From: Macrobrachium rosenbergii
Lineage: Eukaryota > Arthropoda > Malacostraca > Decapoda > Palaemonidae
Length of the DNA stretch: 64,000 nt
Assembly (NCBI RefSeq): GCF_040412425.1
Contig: NC_089763.1
Coordinates: forward strand, 56,210,087-56,274,086
Direction: 5' to 3'
The notes beneath the pieces are model-generated. The model did not search any database and had not been told where the DNA came from. It saw only the letters and a list, made by a program, of their open reading frames with translations. Below are positions 27,127-43,203 of this stretch, in pieces (positions within the stretch are counted from its first letter, which is position 1; the number at the start of each line of letters is the position of its first letter). A program made the position numbers and the translations under genes.

Positions 27127-27452
27127 CGTTTAAGTTGTTCCAGTTTGAAAAGAGATTTCTGACACGTAAGAGGAATGAATTGTTTATCAAGTTACAGAGG
27201 TGAATTGCTTTTTATCGTTGCATATACCGTACCTATGCATGTATTGATTTCCTAAAAGAGCCTGTCCCGTTGTTCAGCGTCCAGTTGGTAAAGAGTCAGA
27301 GTGAATCGTTTGTTAGCCCCCCCCCCAAAAAAAAAAGTATAATGGTAAAACATGCTCGTTGGTAAAGAGACAAAGTGAATCGTGTTAGCCAAAAAAAGTA
27401 TATTGGTAAACCATGCATGTTGGTATAGAGACAGAGTGAGTTGTGTGTTTGC

Positions 27453-27483
<31 letters not shown>

Positions 27484-27484
27484 T

Positions 27485-27590
27485 ATTGGCTACCACTCTG
27501 TTTAAGTTCGAATCTCCGACCGGCCAGTAAAGAACAAGAGGAATTTGTTTCTTTAGAAATTCATTTTCGCTATAATGTGGTTTTTATAAA
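27485..27590 (+). mobile_element. tRNA-derived SINE fragment inside copy B
   Basis: AAGTTCGAATCTCCGACCGGCCAGTAAAGAACAAGAGGAATTTG, continuing to AATGTGGTTTTT, is the same family and order as the minus-strand SINE at 6322-6600 (GTTCGATTCACCGGCCGG...). Only the head-proximal half is present. It interrupts the minisatellite of copy B and is missing in copy A, so it arrived after the duplication or was lost from A. Confidence 0.8.
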
Positions 27591-27781
27591 GCTGAGACAG
27601 TGAATGGTTGTTAGTAAAAAAAAAAGTATATTGCTGTTAAGCTCAGTGTCTTCTTTGTAAAGAGACAGTGAATCGTGTGTTAGTAAAAAAAAAAGTATAT
27701 TGGTAAAAGAAAAAGTATATTGGTAAATAAAAAACATGCTTGTTGGTAAAGAGACATATAGTTAATCGCGTTAGAAAAATT

Positions 27782-27922
<141 letters not shown>

Positions 27923-28318
27923 GATAAACCATGCTCATAAAGAGTTGTGAGTTTTGTTTCAGGTTAAATGTTGCCAATATAGGTTGTACGGTAGAATAGT
28001 TTAGGCATAACCAAAATGATCGGTTATAAAGGCTGCGACTAATATAACTAGTATCACATTTTGTAATTCCTCTGAAACTTTCTTCCCTGATTGAAGGTTC
28101 TTCTACTGCTTTTATGAGTAATTCAGTGGCTTTTTCGTTAGATTTTAATCAAAGCTGTTTTTTTCGTTAGATTTTAATCATAGGCTGTATTTTCGTGTTT
28201 TTTTTATTAGATTTTGATCAAAGACTGTTTTCTACGGAACACAAATTTCAAGCTACTTGGTTATTCAAAGTTATTTGTAAAATTCCATGAGCTTCTTGGC
28301 AGTCTCGAAACCCTATGA

Positions 28319-28613
28319 TAGTTAATTTTTTTTTTTTTTTATTTTTATTTTGTGCACAAAAGAGTTAAACATTTAAACTTCATAGCTTCTTACCTTGAAT
28401 AGGTCGAATTCCTGAACCTTGGTTGGTCCTTAACCTGAAGGTGTTGGAATACGTACTCACCCTTTCTAAGGGAGCAAACGGTCTTTTTTTCTTTTATCTT
28501 TGTAACACCATTCTCTATGGCCAACAACAGTGCACGTACAAATGCTATACAAGTATACATCATGTGCATGCCCCAAGGTAAGAGTTCTTACGTAAAACAT
28601 AACGTTCTGCTTT

Positions 28614-28616
<3 letters not shown>
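28319..28616. other. Unannotated sequence
   Basis: Poly(T) at about 28327-28340. A CAAG/GTAAGAG donor-like site lies at about 28574-28584 after a short open segment. No exon can be supported. Confidence 0.4.

Positions 28617-28677
<61 letters not shown>
28617..28677. repeat. (GA)n microsatellite
   Basis: About 60 bp of GA. Confidence 0.97.
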
Positions 28678-29160
<483 letters not shown>

Positions 29161-29434
29161 CTAACCACTTGGTGGTATTTTTTGGCAAACATCCTGATAG
29201 TAAAAAGAATATAAGTATGGCATTTGCAAATATGTTGTGGGTTTTTTTGAACTGAAAACCTATTCCGCTTATGGTTGTTTTGTCTTTGTAAGTAATTTTT
29301 TTAGTTATTTAGTAAATTTTGTTCATAAATACTTATGTTTTAAAATTTCAATCTAAAGTCAGTTATTTACTTATTGTTTTGACATCGATTACAAGCATGG
29401 AACCACAAACATGTGCCTGATAGCATTTACGTGG

Positions 29435-29436
<2 letters not shown>

Positions 29437-29522
<86 letters not shown>
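29437..29522. repeat. (TA)n microsatellite left of a hairpin repeat
   Basis: About 86 bp of TA abutting the hairpin-containing repeat 29523-29635. Confidence 0.97.
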
Positions 29523-29530
<8 letters not shown>

Positions 29531-29633
29531 AATACAATGTGTCTTTAATATCCAATTCATAGAGTGAATTGGATATTAAGTGACGTTTGTAGCTTTCTGA
29601 TTAATATATAATCACTGGTGATGTGATAAATAG

Positions 29634-29635
<2 letters not shown>
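29523..29635. repeat. Hairpin repeat between two TA arrays (decapod-type)
   Basis: It contains a perfect 14-bp stem TAATATCCAATTCA (29546-29559) and TGAATTGGATATTA (29565-29578) with a TAGAG loop. It continues GTTTGTAGCTTTCTGATTAA... to the next TA array. I remember a common decapod repeat built on TTAATATCCAATTC and its complement, often beside TA arrays. No coding capacity. Confidence 0.65.

Positions 29636-29711
<76 letters not shown>
29636..29711. repeat. (TA)n microsatellite right of the hairpin repeat
   Basis: About 76 bp of TA. Confidence 0.97.
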
Positions 29712-29714
<3 letters not shown>

Positions 29715-30070
29715 TATATGAGTTACTTCCTTTCTATGTCTCTCGGTTTCTATCTCTCCTTCCCTTCCGTCTACATTCGGGGGGCAGGCAGGCACTTGAG
29801 CACGTCAGCTGTGAGACAGTCGGTCTGACACCTGACAACTTCTTTTCTTCGTTGCCTTTCAAACTCCACACCCAAAGATATTCTTCTGTGAATTTAAGTG
29901 TGATGAATTTGGAACTATCCTAGAGGAGGAGGAGGAGGAGGAGGAGGAGGAGGAGGAGGAGGAAAGAAGAGACGAGTTCTCTTCGATTTTCCCAATCCTT
30001 GCACCAGGCTTTGGCTTGGGATCGATGAAAAAGTGACTTCGGATTCGTAATTTTCCGGTTTTGTTTTCGC
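29712..30070. other. GC-richer block with (AGG)n
   Basis: Pyrimidine-rich start, an E-box CAGCTG near 29808, and (AGG)n at 29923-29962. It could be a 5' UTR or promoter of an unseen gene, but no core element is convincing. Confidence 0.3.
29923..29962. repeat. (AGG)n microsatellite
   Basis: About thirteen AGG units. Confidence 0.95.
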
Positions 30071-31201
30071 TGCTGTTTTGATGCCTTATATATGAGGAAG
30101 TTTATTTGTTCTCATAATTTCTTTTGTACATTTTTTTATTCGTTTCTTGACCAGCATTCGAGAATTCAAGAATCAGCGCTCCTTAAATGTAATTCGTATT
30201 CTCCAAATTTTAATGGCCTTCTATTTGGAAATCTGGGGACTCCAGTAACTTATGTCGTATCCCTGGTGTTTTTTCTTATCTTGAAAAAGGATCTAGGAAG
30301 TAAGGGAAAATGTTTTCCTACCGATGTTATTTTTAGCTAGAACGACTATTGTCCACCTCTTGTTACTATAACAATGGAAAGAAAGGAACGCTGGACAAAG
30401 AAAAGATGGCTACGTAGCTAAGTGTTTGTCTAAAAACATAAACAAACTGGTATGTGTGTTGCCATTCTCTTTTCTGCTTGTGCCTTCATACACATTGTGT
30501 GAATTATCTTTAATTTTGCTCGTTTTATCACGTTCAGTATCCCATCTTGATATTAGGGGTTAATTTTTGCTTATAAAGATTCTTTCTGCATCCAAAGTGT
30601 TAGATTACTATTACACTTACTGCTTTGATATGTTTTATTCTGTATCTTATATTTATTTTATTCTCTGTTTTTATCTTTCCTTTCTCAGCCCTTTTAATTT
30701 CTTTATCCTTTATGAATGTTCCATTTAGTGGGATCGTACTAGGTCATGTTAAATTTGTATATTACAGTATACAGTCATTGGCTGTGGAATTTTAAGCGAG
30801 AAATCCAGATTATATCATGTATTTAATAAAGGATAAATGGTGGCATTGTTTTACAAATAGGTTAAAAATACCAAAGTATATAATAGGTTAACAGGCCTTC
30901 ATTCGCTTTTAAGAGCCCCGCTTTTTGGTGATTACTTTGACAATGTATAGGGGTAGCCTGACTTTATTCTACTGTGTGCTTGGAGTAAAGAATTAAGGAT
31001 CGATAGGCTATAATGTAAAGATTTTTCTCATTCCTATGGAGAAGCACATGTAGGTTTATGCAAATAGAACGCCCATGAGGATTTTATTATACATTTGACG
31101 ATTTCAAGATTCCACTCAATCTGATCCGTGCTAATATATTTATCCGGCCGTGAAGACACAAATACACACACTCGCTCGCATCGTCTCATATATATGGCGT
31201 T
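30071..31201. other. Unannotated AT-rich sequence
   Basis: An 82-codon plus-strand frame (30092-30340) has no recognisable motif. Nothing else was found. Confidence 0.45.
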
Positions 31202-31634
31202 AGCCATTCCTTTTGTGGTCCGAACCAGACGATCAGCGGTATACGAAGACGAACAGCTGAAGTGTGGTTTCAGCCGGGTGGGGTGACGATTGCCTATCCT
31301 TTTGGAATTATGTGTTGTAATTATGTTATGGCCGAGTACTGATCACTGCTTTTTTTTTAATCCATGCAGGAGTCTTCTCAGTCTCTTTTTGTCTAAGCAA
31401 CAAATTAAATAGCAGGTAGTTGGTTGAATGCTGCTGTTCGCAGCAGGAGTAGAGATTGAGACGACTCTCGAGCATATATATATATATATATAAAAAAAAA
31501 CAGCGATCAGTACACACAAATGGGAGGGGGCCTCGACGAGGAGATCGTCACCCCACCCGGGTGAAACTTGAATTAAGTTGTTCACCTTCGATATACTGCT
31601 GATCATCTGGTGTGGGCCACCAAGAAATGCCGAA
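31202..31634. repeat. Inverted repeat with arms of about 140 bp
   Basis: The left arm 31202-31358 and right arm 31492-31634 are reverse complements with clear but imperfect similarity. Shared landmarks are CCGGGTGGGGTGACGAT (31275-31291, reversed at about 31545-31561), CAGAYGATCAGCRGTATA and GTACTGATCRCTG. The spacer of about 130 bp includes a short TA run. The sequence to the right of the right arm (31635-31747) may be more of the same unknown repeat. It could be a non-autonomous transposon or two head-to-head copies of a repeat. Confidence 0.8.
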
Positions 31635-31745
31635 CGCCTTGGGACAGATATGTGGCTTGCAACCTCAACCCAAAAATGACTTGTTGCAAACTGAAAGGCT
31701 AGCACCCTCTGGAGTAACCTTATCCAAAGGGGAAACGGCGTGTGG

Positions 31746-32055
<310 letters not shown>

Positions 32056-32541
32056 ACACATGCAAACTTACATAAACACGGAGATATAGATTGATAGATC
32101 GGTAGAAACTCCGACGGTGTACATATAAGTACAGGCACTTAATGCGAAAGATAATCCTTTAATGCACAGAAAGGCCAGGCCCTGACGGGCCGTCTGTCTA
32201 TGTGCATAAGGTACATATGAACCTTCATTTTAATTCCCTTAAGTCCCCATCTTCCCTGAGCTCGGCCTCTCACAAGATTTCGTGGTCTCTGGTGTATTTG
32301 ATTTGCATATAAATTGACTGTTAATTAATATATCATCTTGATTCGCGGCTTTCAAACTTAAAATATGCAGATTTCAAACACAGCTTCGCCTTGCAGGCCG
32401 AATGAATAATATATGAAGGAGGGAGTCGCTTGTATACATTTTACAATAGCGGCTTAAGTAAGGCAAACACATCGTCTTCCGGAAATAGAGTTCGAAGATT
32501 TTCTTTGTACTTTTCTGCTCCTCTGGGGTTCAGGTCAGTTG

Positions 32542-32542
<1 letters not shown>
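32056..32542. other. Unannotated sequence
   Basis: Nothing recognised. Confidence 0.45.

Positions 32543-32612
<70 letters not shown>
32543..32612. repeat. (TTA)n microsatellite
   Basis: About 23 TTA units. The right flank does not match the LINE 3' UTR seen before the (AAT)n at 17943, so it is not evidently a LINE tail. Confidence 0.95.
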
Positions 32613-35442
<2,830 letters not shown>

Positions 35443-35775
35443 TAGTTCTCTGTAAAAGAAAACTGTTTGTCTGTCCGTCCGCACTTTATTCTGTCCGCAC
35501 TTTTTTCTGTCCGCCCTCAGACCTTAAAAACTACCGAGGTTAGAGGGCTGCAAATTGGTATGTTGATCATTCACCCTCCAGTCATCAAACATACCAAAGT
35601 GCAGTCTTCTAGCGTCAGGAGTTTTTTTTATTTTACTTAAGGCTAAAGCTAGTCATAATCGTGCTTCTGGAAACGATATAGGATAGGCTACCACCGGGCA
35701 GTGGTTAAAGTTTCATGGGTAAGCGGATCATACATTATACCGAGACCACTTCGGCGCATTTTTTACTTGCTTCAT
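35443..35775 (+). mobile_element. Hairpin-containing interspersed repeat (decapod-type)
   Basis: It begins near CTCTGTAAAAGAAAACTG and includes two copies of CTGTCCGCAC-type sequence. An imperfect hairpin has arms at about 35526-35566 (AAAAACTACCGAGGTTAGAG...) and 35585-35627 (...TCTAGCGTCAGGAGTTTTT). The element ends at CTTCGGCGCATTTTTTACTTG (about 35750-35770). I recognise the arrangement as a high-copy decapod repeat, from memory. Compared with that remembered form, this copy seems to lack a stretch before the CTTCGGCGCA end. It has no coding capacity. Confidence 0.65.
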
Positions 35776-37879
35776 ATTTATAACAACTTGATATAGAGCC
35801 TCTGATATGATGCTGATAGTACTCTGTCTGAATTACCATATTAAAGACAAAATTTTCCAATTCTTCAATTATTTGTATAGAATTTTCAGAGTTATTTGTT
35901 TCCGCATGCCGTTTCAAATTACTCACCTCATGCATTAGCCTATACATTTACAAATTAGAAACATTTACCGTGGAAATGAAACCCAAGAGATCCGTAATTT
36001 CCACTGAAATCATCTTTATTATTATAAAGAAAATGCCACCCTCCCCTCTGTATGTTTAGCAACTGTAGCTGTAATTGTGTCTTCAAACGACAAATTGACG
36101 GATGAGGTAATGACGTCTTGATGGAAAGTTTGATAGGATTCCAGTTTTTGTAATGAAACAGCCCATTAGAATAATGCACGTGTAAGATGATTTTGTAAAA
36201 TTTAGTAGTAGTAGAGAGATCTTGTTGTAATCATTGCGAGAGAAAATGGCCTTGGGACGCAGAAACTTTACTGTACCTATTGCCAAAATCCTTAAGAAAG
36301 GAATTTTCGAAAATACGGTGAGACAACTCGATTTCTAGCAACAGTATGTGTCATTTGCAACTCAGAGAGGAAGATACTGGTGAAAGGCTTCTTGGGTAGG
36401 AATAGTGTGCGGGAAGGGAACTCTTGGGTCTTTGAGTCTCCGACCAAGAAGGCGCCGGTATCCACCAGGTTTCTTGTGACTTGCAGTTCAAGAGTTTAAA
36501 ACATTCTTATTTGCAGTAGACGGGAGATACGATTAGCCCAGTATTTAGTAGTCTTAATATCTGTATCCTACCATATGTGGGGGTATTGAAAAAGTATATT
36601 TCCTTCTCCCCAACCAAAAAAAAAAAAAAAAAAAAAAAAAAGAGTTGTGACTAAATTAGTGCCACTACAAACCACAACCCGTATGTAGCTATACACAAGA
36701 ATTAAATTTTTTGGCTTTTAATTTTTGGAAATGAAGTAGTTTGGATGTCAGTAAGTTTGAGTAAAATCTAAAAATGGACAAAAAGACCACGCAATAAAAA
36801 GGTATCTGGAAGAAAGGGGTATTGCTCCCCACCCCCACAATGAAATCTATGCACACATGGTCATATTACTTGTTGAGGATTCCTTTTCTGTTCCTTCAGT
36901 GGGCTGCTGAATTCAAGTAGGGTAGAGACAGCCCAAGTGACTTAGAGTTAGGGAGTCTTCAACATCATGGTTTTTGGATGGAGACAGTTGGCTGTCCAAA
37001 AAGATACCCAAGACCACATGTATCAGTGCTGGGATAGCTCACACCATTTTGACTTACCTCTCAGGGGAAGACAGAGCTGATATAAAATGGGTACCAAAAA
37101 TGTTAAAACCAGAGAAGCTCACGTGAACGAAAATTACCGGGATACTTTTCAACTCATGCTGTGGTTGGTGTCGACAGTTTATTAAGATTAGTAACTCAGG
37201 ATAAGACGTGAATTCACTATTTTTTAAGTAAAAAAAAAATCCAAAGCTGGAAATGGAAAAACCAGGGTTCTTAAGCTTCCAAAATTCAAGCAAGTGACGT
37301 CTTTCGGCATTATTATAGATCTTGTGGTTTGGGATTCGGAGGGTATTTTCATAAAAGATTAATTGGAAAAGGATCAAACCATTAGTGACAGTGTTTCACA
37401 TCATAAGTGCATCAATTTAAAAAAAACAAATTGAGATGAAACGCAGAATAAAGTCACGAGCAGGAGTACTGTCGTCCTCACAGTTGTGGTAACAACAGCT
37501 GAAGCGGCCAAATTTGACTTTGAATTGTTGCCTCGTATCATTTTTTCACCCAGCCGGGCGCTCTGTGGGGCTTCGACCTTTTTCCTGAACTCAAACCCGT
37601 CCTGCATGGTCACCATTTTTAAAGCAGTTTGGAAGTCAACCATCCTGTGGAGGAGTATTGGAAGCCGAGGTGCAACGTCCTTCCACGCTAGAAGGCAATG
37701 CAGAAAAATCGGTGGACTAAGAGTATTGATGATAGGGGAGGCAATGATGAAAAATACAGAGCAAACCATCATTCTTTTTTGACGTATTGTGAGTGCGATC
37801 TAGAAGCTTTGAACTGACCCTCTTAGCTTCAAGATACAAAATTTTCTTATCCTCATATTCTTAAAAATAACCTCCCTTG
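35776..37879. other. Unannotated sequence
   Basis: Poly(A) at 36616-36641. Overlapping open frames at 37401-37772 (minus, 123 codons) and 37486-37782 (plus, 98 codons) have no domain I recognise. Both cannot be real, and neither has supporting context. Confidence 0.35.
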
Positions 37880-37900
37880 CCCCCACCCCCTCCCACCCCC
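37880..37900 (-). other. G-quadruplex-forming motif
   Basis: On the minus strand the sequence is G5-T-G3-A-G5-T-G5, four G runs with single-base loops. It is an unusually compact quadruplex consensus. On the plus strand the same C/T tract runs on to TTTACAG (37915-37921), so it is also a strong polypyrimidine tract with an acceptor AG. Confidence 0.9.
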
Positions 37901-37904
37901 TTTC

Positions 37905-38045
37905 TCTCGCCCCCTTTACAGCACGTTTACTGTCTCTAATGGTTGCGTCAACAGAATACTTCGTAAATAAGAGTTGGTTCAGCTGGGATCGTTAAAGTCT
38001 TCTTTGATTCCTCTGGAAAAGGAAAAGAAAACATTGTTGGTAAAA
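37905..38045 (+). pseudogene. Possible relic of a paired-type helix-turn-helix
   Basis: The plus-strand frame reads STFTVSNGCVNRILRK (37920-37967), a stop, then ELVQLGSLKSSLI (37971-38009). VSNGCVxxIL and the following GS-x-K-x-x-x-I spacing resemble the second to third helix and linker of a paired domain (Pax proteins) or the related helix-turn-helix of Tc1/mariner transposases. It lies immediately after a strong polypyrimidine tract and acceptor AG. The match is short and interrupted by a stop, so chance cannot be excluded. Confidence 0.25.
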
Positions 38046-38857
38046 ACAAGCTGATGAATTTTCAATTGCAAGCCAAGTAATATTAAGAAAAAGATAAACA
38101 TTCATTACACACGAGCAAAGAGGAAATTAATGTGACATGTATTTATTTAGTAAACTTCCCCCTGTACCAGAATGAGTATAACGTCTATTTTAGACAAAAT
38201 GCTTGTCAGTCTACTTGGATATACCTGCGAAAAGGCTTAACACAATTGTTTAGTTAGTGTTTAAGCGACAAACAATTCTGTTTTTCACCTGAAGTGATTA
38301 CTGAAACTTTATATCACCATGTGCCTTCATATCCTTAAAAGTAGCTAAAAACTAAAAATTTCAGCGGAGTGAAAAGATTAAATTGCTTAAGTAAAATGGC
38401 GAGAACTTTTAGCTTGATTAGACAGTTTTAATTAAACTTTTTTTAAGGCAACAGGGTTGTTTTTTATCAGCGCTGCTCTGAACCCTACTTCTAAAGTTTA
38501 TTAAATATTTATTTTGCGATATATTTTATTTGTATAATGTGTCCTGTATCCTTTCCATTAAGCCGTTACAGTGCGTGAAAATCATTGCGGTATATAATTA
38601 AATGCACAGCAAATGGCATTGGTTAGTGTTTTTCTTTTATTTATTATTAACTTTTAGGAAGCTCTTCATGCACATAAAACCGGCGATTTTGTGCTTATCC
38701 AGGTGGTGGTAATGTGTATCAAGATAAAAAAATCAAGTAAACGTCTTGAACGGAAAAATGGAATTCATGAATTGATTTCAAACTGAAGGGCTAAGAATTC
38801 TTTGTTTGGTTATGGGAAGGATATGGAAAATACAATTTCTATAGTAAGAATATAAAT
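38046..38857. other. Unannotated AT-rich sequence
   Basis: Nothing recognised. Confidence 0.45.
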
Positions 38858-39626
38858 TGGTCAAAAATAAATGAAGAATTAAACAAAGAATGGGAAAATA
38901 TATTTAAATGGGCAGAGATAAATAGGATGGTATTTAACTCTGATAAATTTGAGTCAATGAACTATGGTGATAAAGTAGGAATGCTATATGCATATAAAGG
39001 ACCTAATAATGAGACAATCACAAACAAGGAAGCAGTTAAAGACCTTGGTGTGATGTTGAATAGGAATATGTTATGCAATGATCAAATAGCAATTCTATTG
39101 GCAAAATGCAAAGCAAAAATGGGAATGTTGTTCCGGCACTTCAAAACAAGAAAAGCTGAACACATGATTATGCTTTATAAAACGTACGTACGTAGTCCAC
39201 TTGAATATTGCAATATAATATGGTACCCACACTACCAAAAAGGTGGTGGTACAAAGGTCATTTACATAGAATAGAAGAAGTTAAGGACCTTGACTCTGGG
39301 AAAGACTACAAAATAGTCTTCAATGGAAACAGATAGAAGGAATTACTGAAAATATCATGGAACTAAAATTTGCAACAGAGGTAGATTAATAGTGCCAAAA
39401 ACTATGAAAATTAAGGAAAGCACACAGGACATTAATTGCATCGATAATGCAATTCAATGCGCTACCAGCTCATCTGAGGAACATAACAGGAGTGGCGTAG
39501 ATGTGTTTTAAGAATAAGCTCGACAAATATTAAGATGCATCCCAGACCATCCAAGACTGGAAGATGCAAAATATACCGGAAGATGCGTTAGCAACTCTCT
39601 GGTAGACATTCCTCTCACACTGAGGG

Positions 39627-39628
<2 letters not shown>
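38858..39628 (+). pseudogene. LINE ORF2 C-terminal fragment
   Basis: It begins in frame as NWSKINEELNKEWENIFKWA, then NRMVFNSDKFESMNYG (about 38925-38970). A 115-codon open frame follows (38927-39274) with EAVKDLGVMLN, MGMLFRHFKTRK and YVRSPLEYCNIIWYP. These are the end of the RT domain and thumb of CR1/Jockey-like non-LTR elements. After 39274 the frame is lost, but FNALPAHLRNITGV-type and FKNKLDKY-type pieces (about 39450-39530) give the usual protein C-terminus. The (CT)n at 39629 follows almost at once. This is a different family or a much older copy than the LINE at 15366. It is strongly 5' truncated. Confidence 0.9.

Positions 39629-39700
<72 letters not shown>
39629..39700. repeat. (CT)n microsatellite after the LINE fragment
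   Basis: About 72 bp of CT, starting where the LINE similarity ends. Confidence 0.97.
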
Positions 39701-39702
<2 letters not shown>

Positions 39703-41096
39703 AGTTTTTAAATAACAGATAATATTCTGTGATGAGTCTTACCTCTTTATGTTCCTTTAATATGGAGTGAAAGAAACCTTCGTAAAGTTTCTTGCACGAC
39801 GTGAAATAATAACCATGAAATAATTGTTGGTCATGAAATATCTATTATTGCGAAGCCCTTGAAAGGCAAATATGGAAGTGGTAAGGAAATGTCAGTTTAT
39901 TATTGTGACAGAATCATAATTGTTTATCATTTCTGAAAGATGCTTACTGCCACCCTACGTTGCTTTTGTTAATGTGTGTTTGTTAGAGTGTTTGGTGCCT
40001 TCCAGGTGCTTATAATGTTTTGTTTCAAATATTTCTCTTCAATAAAGCTATAACTTTTCTTACTTTGCCTGTCTCGCCAAAAAAAGATTCTAGAAAATTA
40101 AAGTTATTTTCTTTTATATTTTACCGCAGCTGCAATGGGATCATCTATCATGTATTATTTGAGTTTTTTTTTTTTTATTTTTTTGAAGAGCTGAGTTTTT
40201 TCATGGCCTGCTGAAACAATAATGGTCAGTGCATTCTATTACTCGCGTTTCGAATTTTCACGCTTTTAATTTTCTAAATTGGAAGCAGCTTCATGTGGTT
40301 CGGCCGTGAAAACTCATAGTATAGGAATTTATTTTAATATTTTAGTGTTTATGCTTTTTCAGTGTATAGTGATTCTTTTAATTTAAATGATGATGGTCTA
40401 ATCTGAGAACCTATTAATTTTTAACAATTTCATGTGACATTTACAGTTAATCCTAGCGAGTACAAAGGTTCGTGAAGCACTCAGATGGAGTAAAACTTAT
40501 TTTTATTTTGTAAAGTAATTTTCTCAAACCATAAAACTTGGTTCTAAGAAGTCGAGGATCAAGGCCACAAGGAATTCATGATTTGTTGCCCACATAGCAT
40601 CACAAGTTGTATTATTCGTTCAATTTTGTTAAGTACAACTGGGTGCGAGGAATAGATAGATGATCGCGTGAAATAGGTGATTTAATGCGTTGAATGAGAT
40701 ATAGTAAATGATATAATATAGAGATCATTGGTGCACGCTCACTTTAAAAATGCAACTGGGGCTTGGTTCGGTGATCACTTCTTTTTATGTAGGGATCAGC
40801 CTATAGAATTATTTGTTCGTTATTATTTATCTTCATTTCATACAACCTTCCGTCTTTAGAGTGCATTTTTTATGGCTTCCTTCGTAATTATGTCCCAGTT
40901 TTCTCCTCGCCGTTCTTCTAATGTCCTGAGGAAGACAGGATATCGGCTTCCATTCTTTCTCTCTCTCTTTCTTGTTGTATACATCTCAGGGATTCAGAAG
41001 TTTTAGTGTCCGAAATATATTGTTGAAAATGGTGTATGGGTGTTTATGGGCCATTTAATCTTCGTAGCACACTGTTAAAGACATTCATACACACAC
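39701..41096. other. Unannotated AT-rich sequence
   Basis: Nothing recognised. A T-rich run lies near 40164-40183. Confidence 0.45.
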
Positions 41097-41104
41097 ATAT
41101 ATAT

Positions 41105-41187
<83 letters not shown>
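41088..41187. repeat. Compound (CA)n(TA)n microsatellite
   Basis: CA, short TA, CA (41106-41120), then TA 41121-41187. Confidence 0.97.
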
Positions 41188-41191
<4 letters not shown>

Positions 41192-41303
41192 GCTTAAAAA
41201 ATCACAGTAGATGCACGTGACTTCAGTGTATAAGCGAATCCCACAGGAAAATGACAGGCAGAAGTTCAGTACCAAGCGCTTTGACGTTTATTAACGCATC
41301 GTC

Positions 41304-42710
<1,407 letters not shown>

Positions 42711-43134
42711 TCAGTCTGAGATACCCCTGTCAACCCTACCTGTGATAATATAAAGTTATATAAACCAACCGGGTACTCGGGAAAAACACTGTTCAATTGT
42801 GGAGAAAAGACCCGTAGAATTTAAGTGTGAGAAAGAGGAGAGATAAATATGGCGGACCACTTGCTGAACATGTGCGCTCCAAGATTGTCGTTTACGGTGT
42901 GCAGGAACCATCCTTTTCGTATCCTGGGCTACACGAAAACCAGTCACATATTAACGGCCTGAATCCATATGAAACCTGGCTGGCCCCCTGGACAGCAAGG
43001 TCACCATATCCACACCTTTCTGCTGAACTCACGGATGCATAACGGACAGCCAATGCAAAAAAGCCAAAGCAAAGATAAGTTTTTTTAAGGGCACAGGTCA
43101 AGGCATGAAGGGAAGCAGGAACCAGAGATCTCTC

Positions 43135-43136
<2 letters not shown>
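42711..43136. other. Unannotated, moderately GC sequence
   Basis: It may hold the right end of the Tc1-type element. Otherwise nothing was recognised. Confidence 0.4.

Positions 43137-43201
<65 letters not shown>
43137..43201. repeat. (GA)n microsatellite
   Basis: About 65 bp of GA. Confidence 0.97.

Positions 43202-43203
<2 letters not shown>

Noticed and set aside
28517..28577. First exon ending in CAAG/GTAAGAG
   Set aside because: A good donor, but only about 20 codons and no promoter or downstream exon.
32543..32612. (TTA)n as the tail of a minus-strand LINE
   Set aside because: The sequence to its right does not match the reverse complement of the LINE 3' UTR before the (AAT)n at 17943.
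37401..37782. Overlapping 123-codon (minus) and 98-codon (plus) frames
   Set aside because: They oppose each other, have no domain I recognise, and lack context to prefer either.
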